Made by a program: the position numbers and the translations under genes. Shown here in pieces: positions 20,207 to 28,930 of a stretch of DNA of 64,000 nt (its first letter is position 1; the number at the start of each line of letters is the position of its first letter). This DNA is from DASRHD01 sp035485575 (GTDB lineage Bacteria > Verrucomicrobiota > Verrucomicrobiia > Opitutales > Opitutaceae): assembly GCA_035485575.1 (NCBI GenBank), contig DATHNW010000028.1, positions 1-64,000 on the forward strand. Reading direction: 5' to 3'. The notes beneath the pieces were generated by a model that did not search any database, was not told where the DNA came from, and saw only the letters and a list, made by a program, of their open reading frames with translations.

Positions 20207-20273
20207 CGGATTGCCTGCTGCAGGGTTTTTGCACGAGTGCGCCACGTTAGCGCACATTCGCCTTGGGATTGTG

Positions 20274-20292
20274 CGCAAACGACGCGTTTGCG
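20274..20292. promoter_or_regulatory. Palindrome upstream of mcsA, candidate operator
   Basis: CGCAAACG, ACG, CGTTTGCG: a perfect 8-bp inverted repeat with a 3-base centre, about 134 bases before mcsA. It matches neither the CtsR box (GGTCAAA-type) nor the HrcA CIRCE element (TTAGCACTC-N9-GAGTGCTAA) as I know them. An operator role is inferred from location and symmetry only. Confidence 0.35.
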
Positions 20293-20425
20293 GGCGCTGT
20301 GTTGCGCGCTTGCCAGTGTGCGCCTGGATGGCATGATTAGTGCAGAAAAGAGGGCGTGCTTTAGATTTATCGTGAATTTTCGCAAGTTGAGTCGATAAGT
20401 AAGATGACCGTGTTATATTCCACCC

Positions 20426-20929
20426 ATGGCAAATCCGCTCAAATGTGACCTTTGCTCCAAGCCGGCGACCGTGCACCTCACGCAGATCGTGAACAACAAG
20501 GTGCACAAGGTCGACCTGTGCGAGGAATGCGCGCAGGCCAAGGGCGTGACCGACCCGAGCGGCTTCTCGCTCGCCGATCTGCTGCTCAAGGCGTCGCTTA
20601 ATCCCGAGCCGGCTCCCACGGTGAAGTGCGAGCAATGCGGGTTTGCCGCCGCCGACTTCAAGAAACACGGCCGCTTTGGCTGCCCGGCGTGCTACGATCA
20701 CTTCAAAGGCATCATCGAGCCGATGCTCGATAACATGCACAAGGGCACGGTCCATCTCGGCAAGGTCCCCCAGCGCGCCCTTGAGCGCAAATCCCTCTAC
20801 GATCGGCTCACCCACCTGGAGACTGAACTCGACAGCGCCATCAAATCCGAACGCTACGAGGACGCTGCCCGCTACCGCGATGAAATCCACCAAGTCAAAC
20901 AAGCCTTCGACCAGAAGCCGGCGCGCTGA
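20426..20929 (+). CDS. mcsA: McsA-like zinc-binding activator of protein arginine kinase
   Basis: 167 residues. Four CxxC pairs (Cys7/10, 32/35, 68/71 and 86/89) form two likely zinc knuckles, followed by a UVR-type coiled helical motif (about 128-163) containing the AARYRDEI phrase. In Bacillus, McsA activates the kinase McsB and helps deliver substrates to ClpC. It is followed one base later by mcsB and then clpC, the same order as in Firmicutes, but the repressor gene ctsR is absent before it. The start ATG leads directly into the first zinc pair. Confidence 0.88.
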   Translation: MANPLKCDLCSKPATVHLTQIVNNKVHKVDLCEECAQAKGVTDPSGFSLADLLLKASLNPEPAPTVKCEQCGFAAADFKKHGRFGCPACYDHFKGIIEPMLDNMHKGTVHLGKVPQRALERKSLYDRLTHLETELDSAIKSERYEDAARYRDEIHQVKQAFDQKPAR

Positions 20930-20930
20930 C

Positions 20931-22016
20931 ATGACGATCACGTCGCTCATCGATACCCCTTCCGAGCTGACCGATACTTCGAGCAGCAAATGCCCGATTG
21001 TCCTCATGACCCGCATCCGTCTGGCGCGCAACCTGGCCGCCCAGTCGTTTCCCGGCTGGGCCAAGCCCGTCCAGCGCACCGCCATCCTTGAGTCCTGCCG
21101 CGCAGCCATCGCCGCCACGACGCAAATGAAGCGCGGACTGAGCGTCGCGGTGAGCGAATTGAGCGAACTCGAGAAACAAATCCTCGTTGAGCGACACCTT
21201 ATCAGCCGTGAACTCAGCAACACGAAGGCCGGCTCCGGCGTCGTCATCAGCAAGGAGCAAACCTTTGCGGTGATGATCAATGAAGAGGACCATCTTCGCA
21301 TCCAGACGCTCCGCGCCGGCTTTCAGCTCAAGAAGGCCTGGAACGCGATCAACGAGCTCGACACCGCGTTCGAAGAGCACCTCGACTACGCTTTTTCGCC
21401 CACGCTCGGCTACCTGACCGCCTGCCCGACCAATCTCGGCACCGGCATGCGCGCCTCGGCGATGATGCACCTGCCCGCGCTCGTCATCTCCAGCCAGATG
21501 GAAAAAGTCGTCCGCGCCGTGAACCAGCTCGGCATGGTCGTGCGCGGACTTTTTGGCGAAGGCTCCGACGCGAGCGGCAGCATTTTCCAGATTTCCAACC
21601 AGACCACGCTGGGCGAATCCGAGGAAGGCATTATCAAGCGCCTGACGGCTGTGCTTAATTCCATCATCGAGAACGAGATAAATGCCAGGGAAAAACTTCT
21701 GGAAGTCGACGCCAACAAGCTCCACGACAAGATCGGGCGGGCTTATGGCATCCTGCAAAACTCCCATCTGCTTACCTCGAACGAAGCAATGAACCTGCTC
21801 TCGCTCATCCGCTTGGGCATCGATCTCGGGGCCTTTCCCGACGCGGCCCGGTCCACGGTGGACCGCCTGCTGATCGAAGCCCAGCCCGGTCATATCCAAC
21901 ACCTCTCCAAGCACAGCCTCGAAGCCGGCGCCCGCGACCTCGCCCGCGCCGTCCGTTTGCGCGAGGAGTTTGCAAAACTCGCATTACCCAATTTCAATAT
22001 CAACGGAAAGAACTGA
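20931..22016 (+). CDS. mcsB: Protein arginine kinase McsB
   Basis: 361 residues from ATG 20931, one base after the mcsA stop. It shows phosphagen-kinase-fold signatures: TRIRLARN at 27-34, NEEDHLR at 117-123 (catalytic Glu region) and CPTNLGTG at 165-172 with the conserved Cys165. The C-terminal RDLARA at 335-340 corresponds to the RDxxRA phospho-arginine allosteric site of Geobacillus/Bacillus McsB. The length equals that of the Bacillus enzyme. The expected reaction is ATP-dependent phosphorylation of protein arginines, marking proteins for ClpC-ClpP. It lacks the N-terminal domain of metazoan arginine kinases. Confidence 0.92.
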   Translation: MTITSLIDTPSELTDTSSSKCPIVLMTRIRLARNLAAQSFPGWAKPVQRTAILESCRAAIAATTQMKRGLSVAVSELSELEKQILVERHLISRELSNTKAGSGVVISKEQTFAVMINEEDHLRIQTLRAGFQLKKAWNAINELDTAFEEHLDYAFSPTLGYLTACPTNLGTGMRASAMMHLPALVISSQMEKVVRAVNQLGMVVRGLFGEGSDASGSIFQISNQTTLGESEEGIIKRLTAVLNSIIENEINAREKLLEVDANKLHDKIGRAYGILQNSHLLTSNEAMNLLSLIRLGIDLGAFPDAARSTVDRLLIEAQPGHIQHLSKHSLEAGARDLARAVRLREEFAKLALPNFNINGKN

Positions 22017-22020
22017 CACC

Positions 22021-24540
22021 ATGGCCGACTCCCCAGAACCCATGAACAATTTCACGCCTCGCGCGCAGCAGGTGCTGGCCCTCGCGCGCAAGGAAGCCGA
22101 CCGCTTTCATCACAACTACGTCGGCACCGAGCACATCCTGCTCGGCTTGATCAAGCTCGGCCAGGGCGTGGCCGTGAGCGTCCTCCAGAAGATGGGCCTC
22201 GATCTCGAGACCGTGCGCGCCGCCGTCGAGAAGCAGGTCGGCACCGGCCAGGAAGCCAAGGCCGCCGGCAACATTCCCTACACGCCGCGGGTGAAGAAGG
22301 TCCTCGCGCTCGCCGGCAAGGAAGCCAAGGCGCTCAATCATTCCTACGTCGGCACCGAGCATATTCTTCTCGGTCTGCTCCGCGAAGGCGAGGGCGTGGC
22401 TGCGCGCGTCCTCAAGTCGCTCGACGTGGACATCGAGCGCACGCGGAACGAAATCCTGCGCGAGCTGGATCCCCAGTTTTCCGGCGGTGAAGGCGGCGAA
22501 GAAGCCGCTGCGCCCGCGCCCCGCGGCAGCAGTCCTGGCGGCGAAGAGAAGAAGGAGGTCAAGACCCCTGCATTGAAGGCCTTCGGTCGCGATCTCACCG
22601 AACTGGCCCGCCGCAACGAGCTCGATCCCGTCGTCGGCCGCAAAAATGAAATTCGCCGCGTCGTGCAGATTCTCTGCCGCCGCACCAAGAACAATCCCGT
22701 CCTCATCGGCGAGGCCGGCGTCGGCAAAACCGCCATCGTCGAGGGCCTCGCGCAGGAAATCGCCAGCGGCATCGTGCCCGAGATCCTGATCGACAAGAAG
22801 GTCATCACCCTCGACCTCGCGCTCATGGTCGCCGGCACCAAATACCGCGGCCAGTTCGAGGAACGGATCAAGGCCGTGATGGATGAGATCAAGCGCGCCA
22901 AGAACGTCATCATCTTTATCGACGAGCTTCACACCATCGTCGGCGCCGGCGCCGCCGAGGGCGCGATGGACGCCTCCAACATCTTCAAGCCCGCCCTTTC
23001 ACGCGGCGAGCTGCAGTGCATCGGCGCAACCACGCTCAACGAGTACCGCAAGTACATTGAGAAGGACAGCGCGCTCGACCGCCGCTTCCAGTCCGTAAAG
23101 GTCGAGGCGCCTTCCGTGGATGACACCATTCTCATCCTCAAGGGCATCCGCAGCAAGTACGAGGACCACCACAAGGCCATTTTCACCGACAAGGCGCTCG
23201 AATCCGCGGCCAAGCTGTCCGACCGCTACATCACCGGGCGTTTCCTGCCCGACAAGGCCATCGATGTGATGGACGAGGCCGGTTCGCGCGCGCGCATCGC
23301 GGCGCTCAACCGCCCGCCCGACATCGAGCAGCTGACCAAGGAAATCGAGTCCGTCTGCGCGGCCAAGGAGGATGCCATCAGCAAGCAGCATTTCGAGGAG
23401 GCGGCCAAATTCCGCGACCAGGAGAAACAGCTCCGCACGAAACAGGAGCTGATCACCGAGCAGTGGAAGAAGGCGCGTGAGGAAAAGCGCGTCACCGTCG
23501 ACGAGGACCTGATGATGCATGTCGTCGCCGACTGGACTGGCATTCCGCTCAGCCGCATGGAAAAGAAGGAGAGCGAGAAACTTCTCACCCTTGAGGCCGA
23601 GATCGAGAAAAGCGTCATCGGCCAGAACATTGCGGCCGGCTCCATCGCCCGCGCGTTGCGCCGCTCCCGCGCCGACCTGAAGGATCCGCGCCGCCCGATC
23701 GGCTCGTTCCTCTTCGTCGGCCCGACCGGTGTCGGCAAGACCGAGACCGCCAAGCAGCTTGCCTCCCAGATGTTCGGCAACCAGGACGCGCTCGTCCAGA
23801 TCGACATGAGCGAGTACATGGAGAAATTCTCCGTGTCGCGGCTCATTGGCTCGCCTCCCGGCTATGTCGGCTACGAGGAAGGCGGGCAGCTCACGGAAGC
23901 GGTCCGTCGCAAGCCCTACTCGGTCATCCTCTTCGACGAGGTCGAGAAGGCGCATCCCGACGTGGTCCAGCTGCTGCTGCAAATCCTCGAGGATGGCCGC
24001 CTGACCGACTCGCTCGGCCGCACCGTCGATTTCCGCAACACCATCATCATCATGACATCGAACGTCGGGGCGCAGCTTCTGCAGCGCCAGACGGCGATGG
24101 GTTTCGCCGCTGCGGCATCGAGCTTCAACGACATCGAAAAGATGCGTGAAAAGGTGCTGGAAGAGGCCAAGCGCATCTTCAAGCCTGAGTTCCTAAACCG
24201 CATTTCCGACATCATATTCTTCCGGCCGCTCGACAAGAACGACCTGATCAAGATCGTCGAGCTTGAGATCACGAAATTCGCCAAGCGCCTTGCCGATCGC
24301 AAAATCACGCTTGAGTTCACGCCCGAGGCCAAGACCCTGCTCATCGAGAAGGGGTACGACGAGAAATACGGCGCCCGGCCGCTGCGCCGCGCGGTCGAGC
24401 ACTTCCTCGAGGACCCGCTGGCCGAGGCCATCCTGCGCGGTGACGTGAAGGACGGCGAGCCCGTGCTTGTCGTGCGCGACGGGGAGAAGCTTGCCTTTAA
24501 ACAAAAGACGCCCGCCACCGATACTGGAGTGGCGCCATAA
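22021..24540 (+). CDS. clpC: ATP-dependent Clp protease ATP-binding subunit ClpC
   Basis: 839 residues from ATG 22021, four bases after mcsB. Two Clp_N repeats each contain GTEHILLGL; Glu37 and Glu113 align with the phospho-arginine-binding Glu32 and Glu106 of B. subtilis ClpC. Next come AAA1 with Walker A GEAGVGKT (about 230), a UVR-containing middle region (EEAAKFRDQEKQ), AAA2 with GPTGVGKT (about 567) and the D2-small domain. It unfolds tagged proteins for ClpP. clpP is not in the window. Translational coupling with mcsB suggests a shared operon, and a strong terminator follows. Confidence 0.95.
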   Translation: MADSPEPMNNFTPRAQQVLALARKEADRFHHNYVGTEHILLGLIKLGQGVAVSVLQKMGLDLETVRAAVEKQVGTGQEAKAAGNIPYTPRVKKVLALAGKEAKALNHSYVGTEHILLGLLREGEGVAARVLKSLDVDIERTRNEILRELDPQFSGGEGGEEAAAPAPRGSSPGGEEKKEVKTPALKAFGRDLTELARRNELDPVVGRKNEIRRVVQILCRRTKNNPVLIGEAGVGKTAIVEGLAQEIASGIVPEILIDKKVITLDLALMVAGTKYRGQFEERIKAVMDEIKRAKNVIIFIDELHTIVGAGAAEGAMDASNIFKPALSRGELQCIGATTLNEYRKYIEKDSALDRRFQSVKVEAPSVDDTILILKGIRSKYEDHHKAIFTDKALESAAKLSDRYITGRFLPDKAIDVMDEAGSRARIAALNRPPDIEQLTKEIESVCAAKEDAISKQHFEEAAKFRDQEKQLRTKQELITEQWKKAREEKRVTVDEDLMMHVVADWTGIPLSRMEKKESEKLLTLEAEIEKSVIGQNIAAGSIARALRRSRADLKDPRRPIGSFLFVGPTGVGKTETAKQLASQMFGNQDALVQIDMSEYMEKFSVSRLIGSPPGYVGYEEGGQLTEAVRRKPYSVILFDEVEKAHPDVVQLLLQILEDGRLTDSLGRTVDFRNTIIIMTSNVGAQLLQRQTAMGFAAAASSFNDIEKMREKVLEEAKRIFKPEFLNRISDIIFFRPLDKNDLIKIVELEITKFAKRLADRKITLEFTPEAKTLLIEKGYDEKYGARPLRRAVEHFLEDPLAEAILRGDVKDGEPVLVVRDGEKLAFKQKTPATDTGVAP

Positions 24541-24568
24541 AAAACAACGGCCAACCGCCGTTACTAAA

Positions 24569-24606
24569 AACCCGCGGCCCGAGAACAAGGGCTGCGGGTT
24601 TTTTGC
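24569..24606 (+). terminator. Intrinsic terminator of the mcsA-mcsB-clpC operon
   Basis: 12-bp stem with one G-U pair (24569-24580 with 24589-24600), an 8-base loop and a T-run through 24604. It begins 28 bases after the clpC stop. Confidence 0.92.
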
Positions 24607-24653
24607 TGCTTATGGGCCGAATTTCTGACTTTTTCGTCAGGCGTGGCGCACGC

Positions 24654-26441
24654 ATGAAACGCTGGAAACTCCTTCCGCTGCTTTTTATCTGTCTGGCGGT
24701 CCGCCTGCCTGCGCTGACGGCATTTTCCGCCGCCGAGTTGCGTGCTCCGCCCTCGCCGGCGCGCCTTGCGGAAATTGAGCGGGCGGCCGCCCCGGCCGGC
24801 TGGCATGACCTTGCGCCGCCACTGCGCGCCGCGGCCTTTCGCGCCTATGAAATGGGCAGCAACTTTGCCGGGGACTGGTTTCTCATCAGCCGCTGGGCGG
24901 AAATCTTCGCGATGACCAACGGCGAGTTCTTGCCGCAGTGGGCCGCCGCTATCAAGGCCGCGCATGTCGACCATCCCAGTATGTCCATAGACTACCCTGC
25001 GGACCAGCATCCGCTGGCCGACGAGGCCTCGCCTGCGTTACAGGCCTGGCTGCTGGGCCATCCCGATTTTTCGGCGCAGTTTTTCTCCCTCCTTTCGCCG
25101 TGCGACCTCCTGCCGAAGTCGCTGGCCATCCTGAGCGATCTGCAGGCGCGCTATCCCAATAAATTCCCCGTTTATGCCAGCCTGGCGCTCGCCATCGCGG
25201 TCGTTTACGACGTGGCCCCACCGCCAAACTGGCCGCACGCGCAGGTCGAGGCCTCGGTGCTGCCACGCCAGCTGCCCACCCCGGCCAACGCCTTTGCTTT
25301 TTGGGTGCACGCGGATGAAACCCACCAAACGCTGCAGCCGCTTTCGCTCCTGTCCGTTGCCGAGCTTAAATTCGTCGTCGATGCCGCCGCGCCGGCGCCC
25401 GAGCTCGTTTGGGCGGAAAATAACATCTCAACGCCGCTGGAAAACTTCGACCATCTCTACGGCATGGTGCGCTATCGCGTGGATAGGGTGCAGCAGGAGC
25501 AATATGTCTGGCCCGAAAGCAGCTACGATTTGCCGACGATCCTGGACAAGGGTGGCATCTGCGTGGATCAGGCTTATTTTTCCTCTGAAGTGGGCAAGGC
25601 AAAGGGTGTGCCCACGCTCCTTTTTGCGGGCGCCGGGCGCGACGGATGGCATGCCTGGTTCGGCTATCTCGACCAGGATCGTCACTGGCAGCTGGACGCC
25701 GGCCGCTATGCCAACCAGCAGCTGGTCACCGGCTTCGCGCTTGATCCGCAGACCTGGGGGCTGATCTCCGACCATGAATTGAAATTTTTGTCCGAAGGCT
25801 TCCGCCTGCTGCCCTCGTGGCGGCAGGCCTGCATGAACGCCGATTTTGCCGCGGCCTATCTTTCCCTTGGCCAGCCGGCGGCCGCGGCCCGTGCTGCGCG
25901 CGCCGCCGTGAATTACGAATCACGCCATTTGGATGCCTGGGAAACGCTGCTCGCGGCGCAAACCCGCCTGGGTGCCGGCCCGATGGACATCGAAAACATG
26001 CTGCGCGAGATGAAGTTCGCCTTTCGGAATTATCCCGACATTGAGGCGGCCATCATCCATCGGATCGCAAAAAGCCTGCGCGCCCGCGGCCAGGCCAGCG
26101 CGGCCGATTTTGAGGAGCGCCAGTTTGTGCACAAGGTCGAGCCGGTGCGCTCCGACCTGGGCATTGATCACGATGCCGAGGTCATGCGGCAAAGCATGGA
26201 GCATGATTTGCCGGGCGGGCAGTGGGGCACCTATGGCGCGTTACTTAAGGCAGACGGCAAGGACGGGGGCGTCGAGTTTTTTGACCGTATCGTCCTCCCG
26301 TTTGTAGAGCACCTCGAGCACGAAGGGCATGCCAAACAGGCAGCGGTGGCGGCGATGCAGGCCAAGCAGGTGATGAACATCGAGCCCAACAGCCAGCTGG
26401 AGGGGGACATGCAGGCGTTGCAGGCCCGACTGGGCAATTAG
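24654..26441 (+). CDS. Secreted transglutaminase-like protein
   Basis: 595 residues from ATG 24654, giving a signal peptide ending around TAFSAAE; an upstream ATG at 24612 would add 14 residues after the terminator. The central region has the papain-like transglutaminase triad: Cys303 in GGICVDQ, His333 in GWHAWFGY and Asp348 in WQLDAGR. The C-terminal third is helical and TPR-like (AAAYLSLGQPAAAARAARAAV). Bacterial members of this superfamily include proteases and amidases, so the chemistry is uncertain. Its last four bases overlap the convergent LysR gene. Confidence 0.72.
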   Translation: MKRWKLLPLLFICLAVRLPALTAFSAAELRAPPSPARLAEIERAAAPAGWHDLAPPLRAAAFRAYEMGSNFAGDWFLISRWAEIFAMTNGEFLPQWAAAIKAAHVDHPSMSIDYPADQHPLADEASPALQAWLLGHPDFSAQFFSLLSPCDLLPKSLAILSDLQARYPNKFPVYASLALAIAVVYDVAPPPNWPHAQVEASVLPRQLPTPANAFAFWVHADETHQTLQPLSLLSVAELKFVVDAAAPAPELVWAENNISTPLENFDHLYGMVRYRVDRVQQEQYVWPESSYDLPTILDKGGICVDQAYFSSEVGKAKGVPTLLFAGAGRDGWHAWFGYLDQDRHWQLDAGRYANQQLVTGFALDPQTWGLISDHELKFLSEGFRLLPSWRQACMNADFAAAYLSLGQPAAAARAARAAVNYESRHLDAWETLLAAQTRLGAGPMDIENMLREMKFAFRNYPDIEAAIIHRIAKSLRARGQASAADFEERQFVHKVEPVRSDLGIDHDAEVMRQSMEHDLPGGQWGTYGALLKADGKDGGVEFFDRIVLPFVEHLEHEGHAKQAAVAAMQAKQVMNIEPNSQLEGDMQALQARLGN

Positions 26442-27346
26442 CCATCGGCTGGCGCGGCCACGGCGAGAAAGGCGGCCAGCGCCGGCTCGAGCGCGGACTT
26501 TGCCTTCCAGCCAAGCACCAGCCGGCTTTCCGGCGCCGGGCCGTCCAGCTCTTTGAAAACCACTTCGGGTGGCAGCTGGCGTGCTTCAGACGGGCTCATG
26601 AAGGTTGCACCGAGGCCCGCGCGCACCAGGCCGACGCCGTTGGCCCGGGGCCAGACTTCCTCCGCGATCCGCGGCGTCACGCCCGCGCGGGCGAAGGCCG
26701 CGAGCATGCGGTCGTAAAATCCGGGGTTGTGTGCGCGCGGAAACAGCACGAACGGTGTTTGGGCGAGCTCGCGCAGTCGCAGTCGCGGCCGGTGGGCGAG
26801 GGGATGGTCGGCCGGCAGCAGCACACCGTTGCGCTCGTGCAAAAGCTGACGCGTGCGCAGGCCGGGCACAACCGCATCAGGATGGAAAAAGCCACAGGCG
26901 ATGTCGTCCGCCGCCAGCGCGGCGAGCTGGGCCGAGGTGGGGGATTCATTAAGGGCGAGCCGGATGCCGGGAAAACGGCGGTGAAATTTCCGCAGGATGC
27001 CGGGCAGCACCGTCGCCATGGCCAGGCCGGTGAAAGCCACTCGCAAGTATCCAGATTCGCCGTCGGCCAGCGCTTTCAGTTCCGCTGGCACGGCCGAAAG
27101 CGCGCGCAACAGCGGCTCCAGGCGCTCGGCCAGCGCGCGTCCCGCGGCGGTGAGCTCCACGCGCCGCCGCGACCGCACGAACAGCTTCGCGCCCAGCGCC
27201 TGCTCGAGCTGGGCGATCTGCCGGCTCAGCGCCGGCTGGGCCACGGCCAGCGCTTCGGCCGCCTGGCGGAAATGGAGCCGGCGCGCCACCTCCCTAAAAT
27301 AGACGAGGTGCCTGAGTTCAAAGGAAAATTGATACTCTCTAGGCAT
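26438..27346 (-). CDS. LysR-family transcriptional regulator
   Basis: 302 residues from ATG 27346; a GTG lies directly before it. N-terminal winged helix-turn-helix with LHFRQAAEALAVAQPALSRQ (about 24-43) and a substrate-binding-like effector domain from about 90. It is transcribed divergently from leuCD with a 131-base spacer that holds an inverted repeat at 27379-27390. LysR proteins usually control a divergent neighbour and themselves, so leuCD is the likely target (inference). The effector is unknown. Confidence 0.88.
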   Translation of the reverse strand: MPREYQFSFELRHLVYFREVARRLHFRQAAEALAVAQPALSRQIAQLEQALGAKLFVRSRRRVELTAAGRALAERLEPLLRALSAVPAELKALADGESGYLRVAFTGLAMATVLPGILRKFHRRFPGIRLALNESPTSAQLAALAADDIACGFFHPDAVVPGLRTRQLLHERNGVLLPADHPLAHRPRLRLRELAQTPFVLFPRAHNPGFYDRMLAAFARAGVTPRIAEEVWPRANGVGLVRAGLGATFMSPSEARQLPPEVVFKELDGPAPESRLVLGWKAKSALEPALAAFLAVAAPADG

Positions 27347-27378
27347 CACAGACTACAAAATAAGTAATTTTAGACAAT

Positions 27379-27390
27379 GCAAACTTTTGC
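27379..27390. promoter_or_regulatory. Candidate LysR operator between the regulator and leuC
   Basis: GCAAA, CT, TTTGC is a perfect inverted repeat within an AT-rich spacer, flanked by TTAG on the left and CTAA on the right. The position between divergent starts fits a LysR-type binding site. There is no experimental support. Confidence 0.4.
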
Positions 27391-27477
27391 TAAGCTCTGG
27401 CCACAGCATGCCTTGGATGCGCCCCGGCTCACCCGCCGTTGACGTCCCGGGCAGTTTCTCCAAATCTTCTCCTTCTC

Positions 27478-28896
27478 ATGGCCAAATCACTTTTCGACAA
27501 AGTCTGGGATGCCCACGCGGTCCGTACGCTGGCTGACGGCCAGACGCAGCTTCTCATCGGCACGCACCTCATCCACGAGGTGACCAGCCCGCAGGCCTTC
27601 GGCATGTTGCGAGACCTTGGCCTCAAGGTCTCGATGCCGCATCGCACGTTTGCGACCGTGGACCACATCGTCCCGACCGACCAGTTTGCCGAGCCCTACC
27701 GCGATCCGCTCGCGCAGGCGATGATGGACGAGCTGCGCAAGAACTGCCGCGAGTTCGGCATCACGTTTTTCGACCGCGCCACCGGCAAGCAGGGCATCGT
27801 GCACATCGTCGGGCCCGAGCAGGGGATCACGCAGCCGGGTACGACCATCGCCTGCGGCGATTCGCACACGAGCACCCACGGAGCGTTCGGCGCCATCGCC
27901 TTCGGCATCGGCACGACCCAGATCCGCGACGTGCTGGCCACGCAGACCATGGCGCTCGGGCGCTTGAAGGTCCGCCGCATCAATGTGAACGGCCGTCTGC
28001 GTGCCGGCGTCTACGCCAAGGACGTTGTTCTCCATATCATCCGCACGCTCGGCGTGAATGGCGGCACGGGCTTTGCCTACGAATACGGCGGCGAGGTCTT
28101 CGATCGTTTCTCGATGGAAGAACGCATGACCGTGTGCAACATGTCCATCGAGGGCGGCGCACGCGCCGGTTACGTGAATCCCGACGAGACCACCTTCGCC
28201 TATCTCAAGGACCGGCCATATTCGCCGAAAGGCGCTGCTTGGGATGCCGCTGTGGCTGGCTGGAAAGCCGTCGCGAGCGACCCCGGTTGCCGTTACGACG
28301 ATGTCGTCACGATGAATGCCGCGGACATCGCGCCGACGGTCACCTGGGGCATCAATCCCGGGCAGGGTGTGGCGATCACTGAAACCATCCCCGACCCGGC
28401 CAAGGCCCGGGCCGCCGATGAAAAGGCCTCCATCGAGGAGGCGCTGGCCTACATGAAACTGAAGCCCGGCGCGCCGATCAAAGGCACCAAGATCGACGTT
28501 GCCTTCATGGGCTCGTGCACCAACGGCCGCCTCAGCGATTTCCAGGAAGTGGCAAAATTCCTCAAGGGCCGGCGCGTTGCCTCCGGGGTGAAGGCCATCG
28601 CCGTGCCCGGTTCGCAAGGCGTCGACAAGCTCTGCGCCGCGCTCGGCATCGACCAGGTGTTTCGCGATGCGGGCTTCGAATGGCGCGAGGCGGGCTGTTC
28701 GATGTGCCTCGCGATGAATCCCGACAAGCTCATCGGCGACCAGCTCTGCGCGAGTTCGTCCAACCGCAACTTCAAGGGCCGCCAGGGCAGCCCGACCGGC
28801 CGCACCATCCTCATGAGCCCGCTCATGGTCGCTGCCGCCGCCATCACCGGCTCGGTCGCAGATGCCCGCGAAGTTTTCGACGTGAAGGCCAACTGA
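27478..28896 (+). CDS. leuC: 3-isopropylmalate dehydratase large subunit
   Basis: 472 residues from ATG 27478. Aconitase-family protein: ACGDSHTSTHGAFGA, the iron-sulfur cysteines in GSCTNGR and in CSMCLAMNPD, and SSNRNFKGRQG near the C-terminus. With LeuD it isomerises 2-isopropylmalate to 3-isopropylmalate in leucine synthesis, using a [4Fe-4S] cluster. It is followed by leuD after 34 bases. Confidence 0.96.
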   Translation: MAKSLFDKVWDAHAVRTLADGQTQLLIGTHLIHEVTSPQAFGMLRDLGLKVSMPHRTFATVDHIVPTDQFAEPYRDPLAQAMMDELRKNCREFGITFFDRATGKQGIVHIVGPEQGITQPGTTIACGDSHTSTHGAFGAIAFGIGTTQIRDVLATQTMALGRLKVRRINVNGRLRAGVYAKDVVLHIIRTLGVNGGTGFAYEYGGEVFDRFSMEERMTVCNMSIEGGARAGYVNPDETTFAYLKDRPYSPKGAAWDAAVAGWKAVASDPGCRYDDVVTMNAADIAPTVTWGINPGQGVAITETIPDPAKARAADEKASIEEALAYMKLKPGAPIKGTKIDVAFMGSCTNGRLSDFQEVAKFLKGRRVASGVKAIAVPGSQGVDKLCAALGIDQVFRDAGFEWREAGCSMCLAMNPDKLIGDQLCASSSNRNFKGRQGSPTGRTILMSPLMVAAAAITGSVADAREVFDVKAN

Positions 28897-28930
28897 GCTC
28901 TTTCCTCCCGCGTTAATCATCTCATTTCCC

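Noticed and set aside
20207..20425. CIRCE or CtsR-type heat-shock operator
   Set aside because: Neither TTAGCACTC-N9-GAGTGCTAA nor a GGTCAAA-type repeat is present; only the unrelated palindrome was found.
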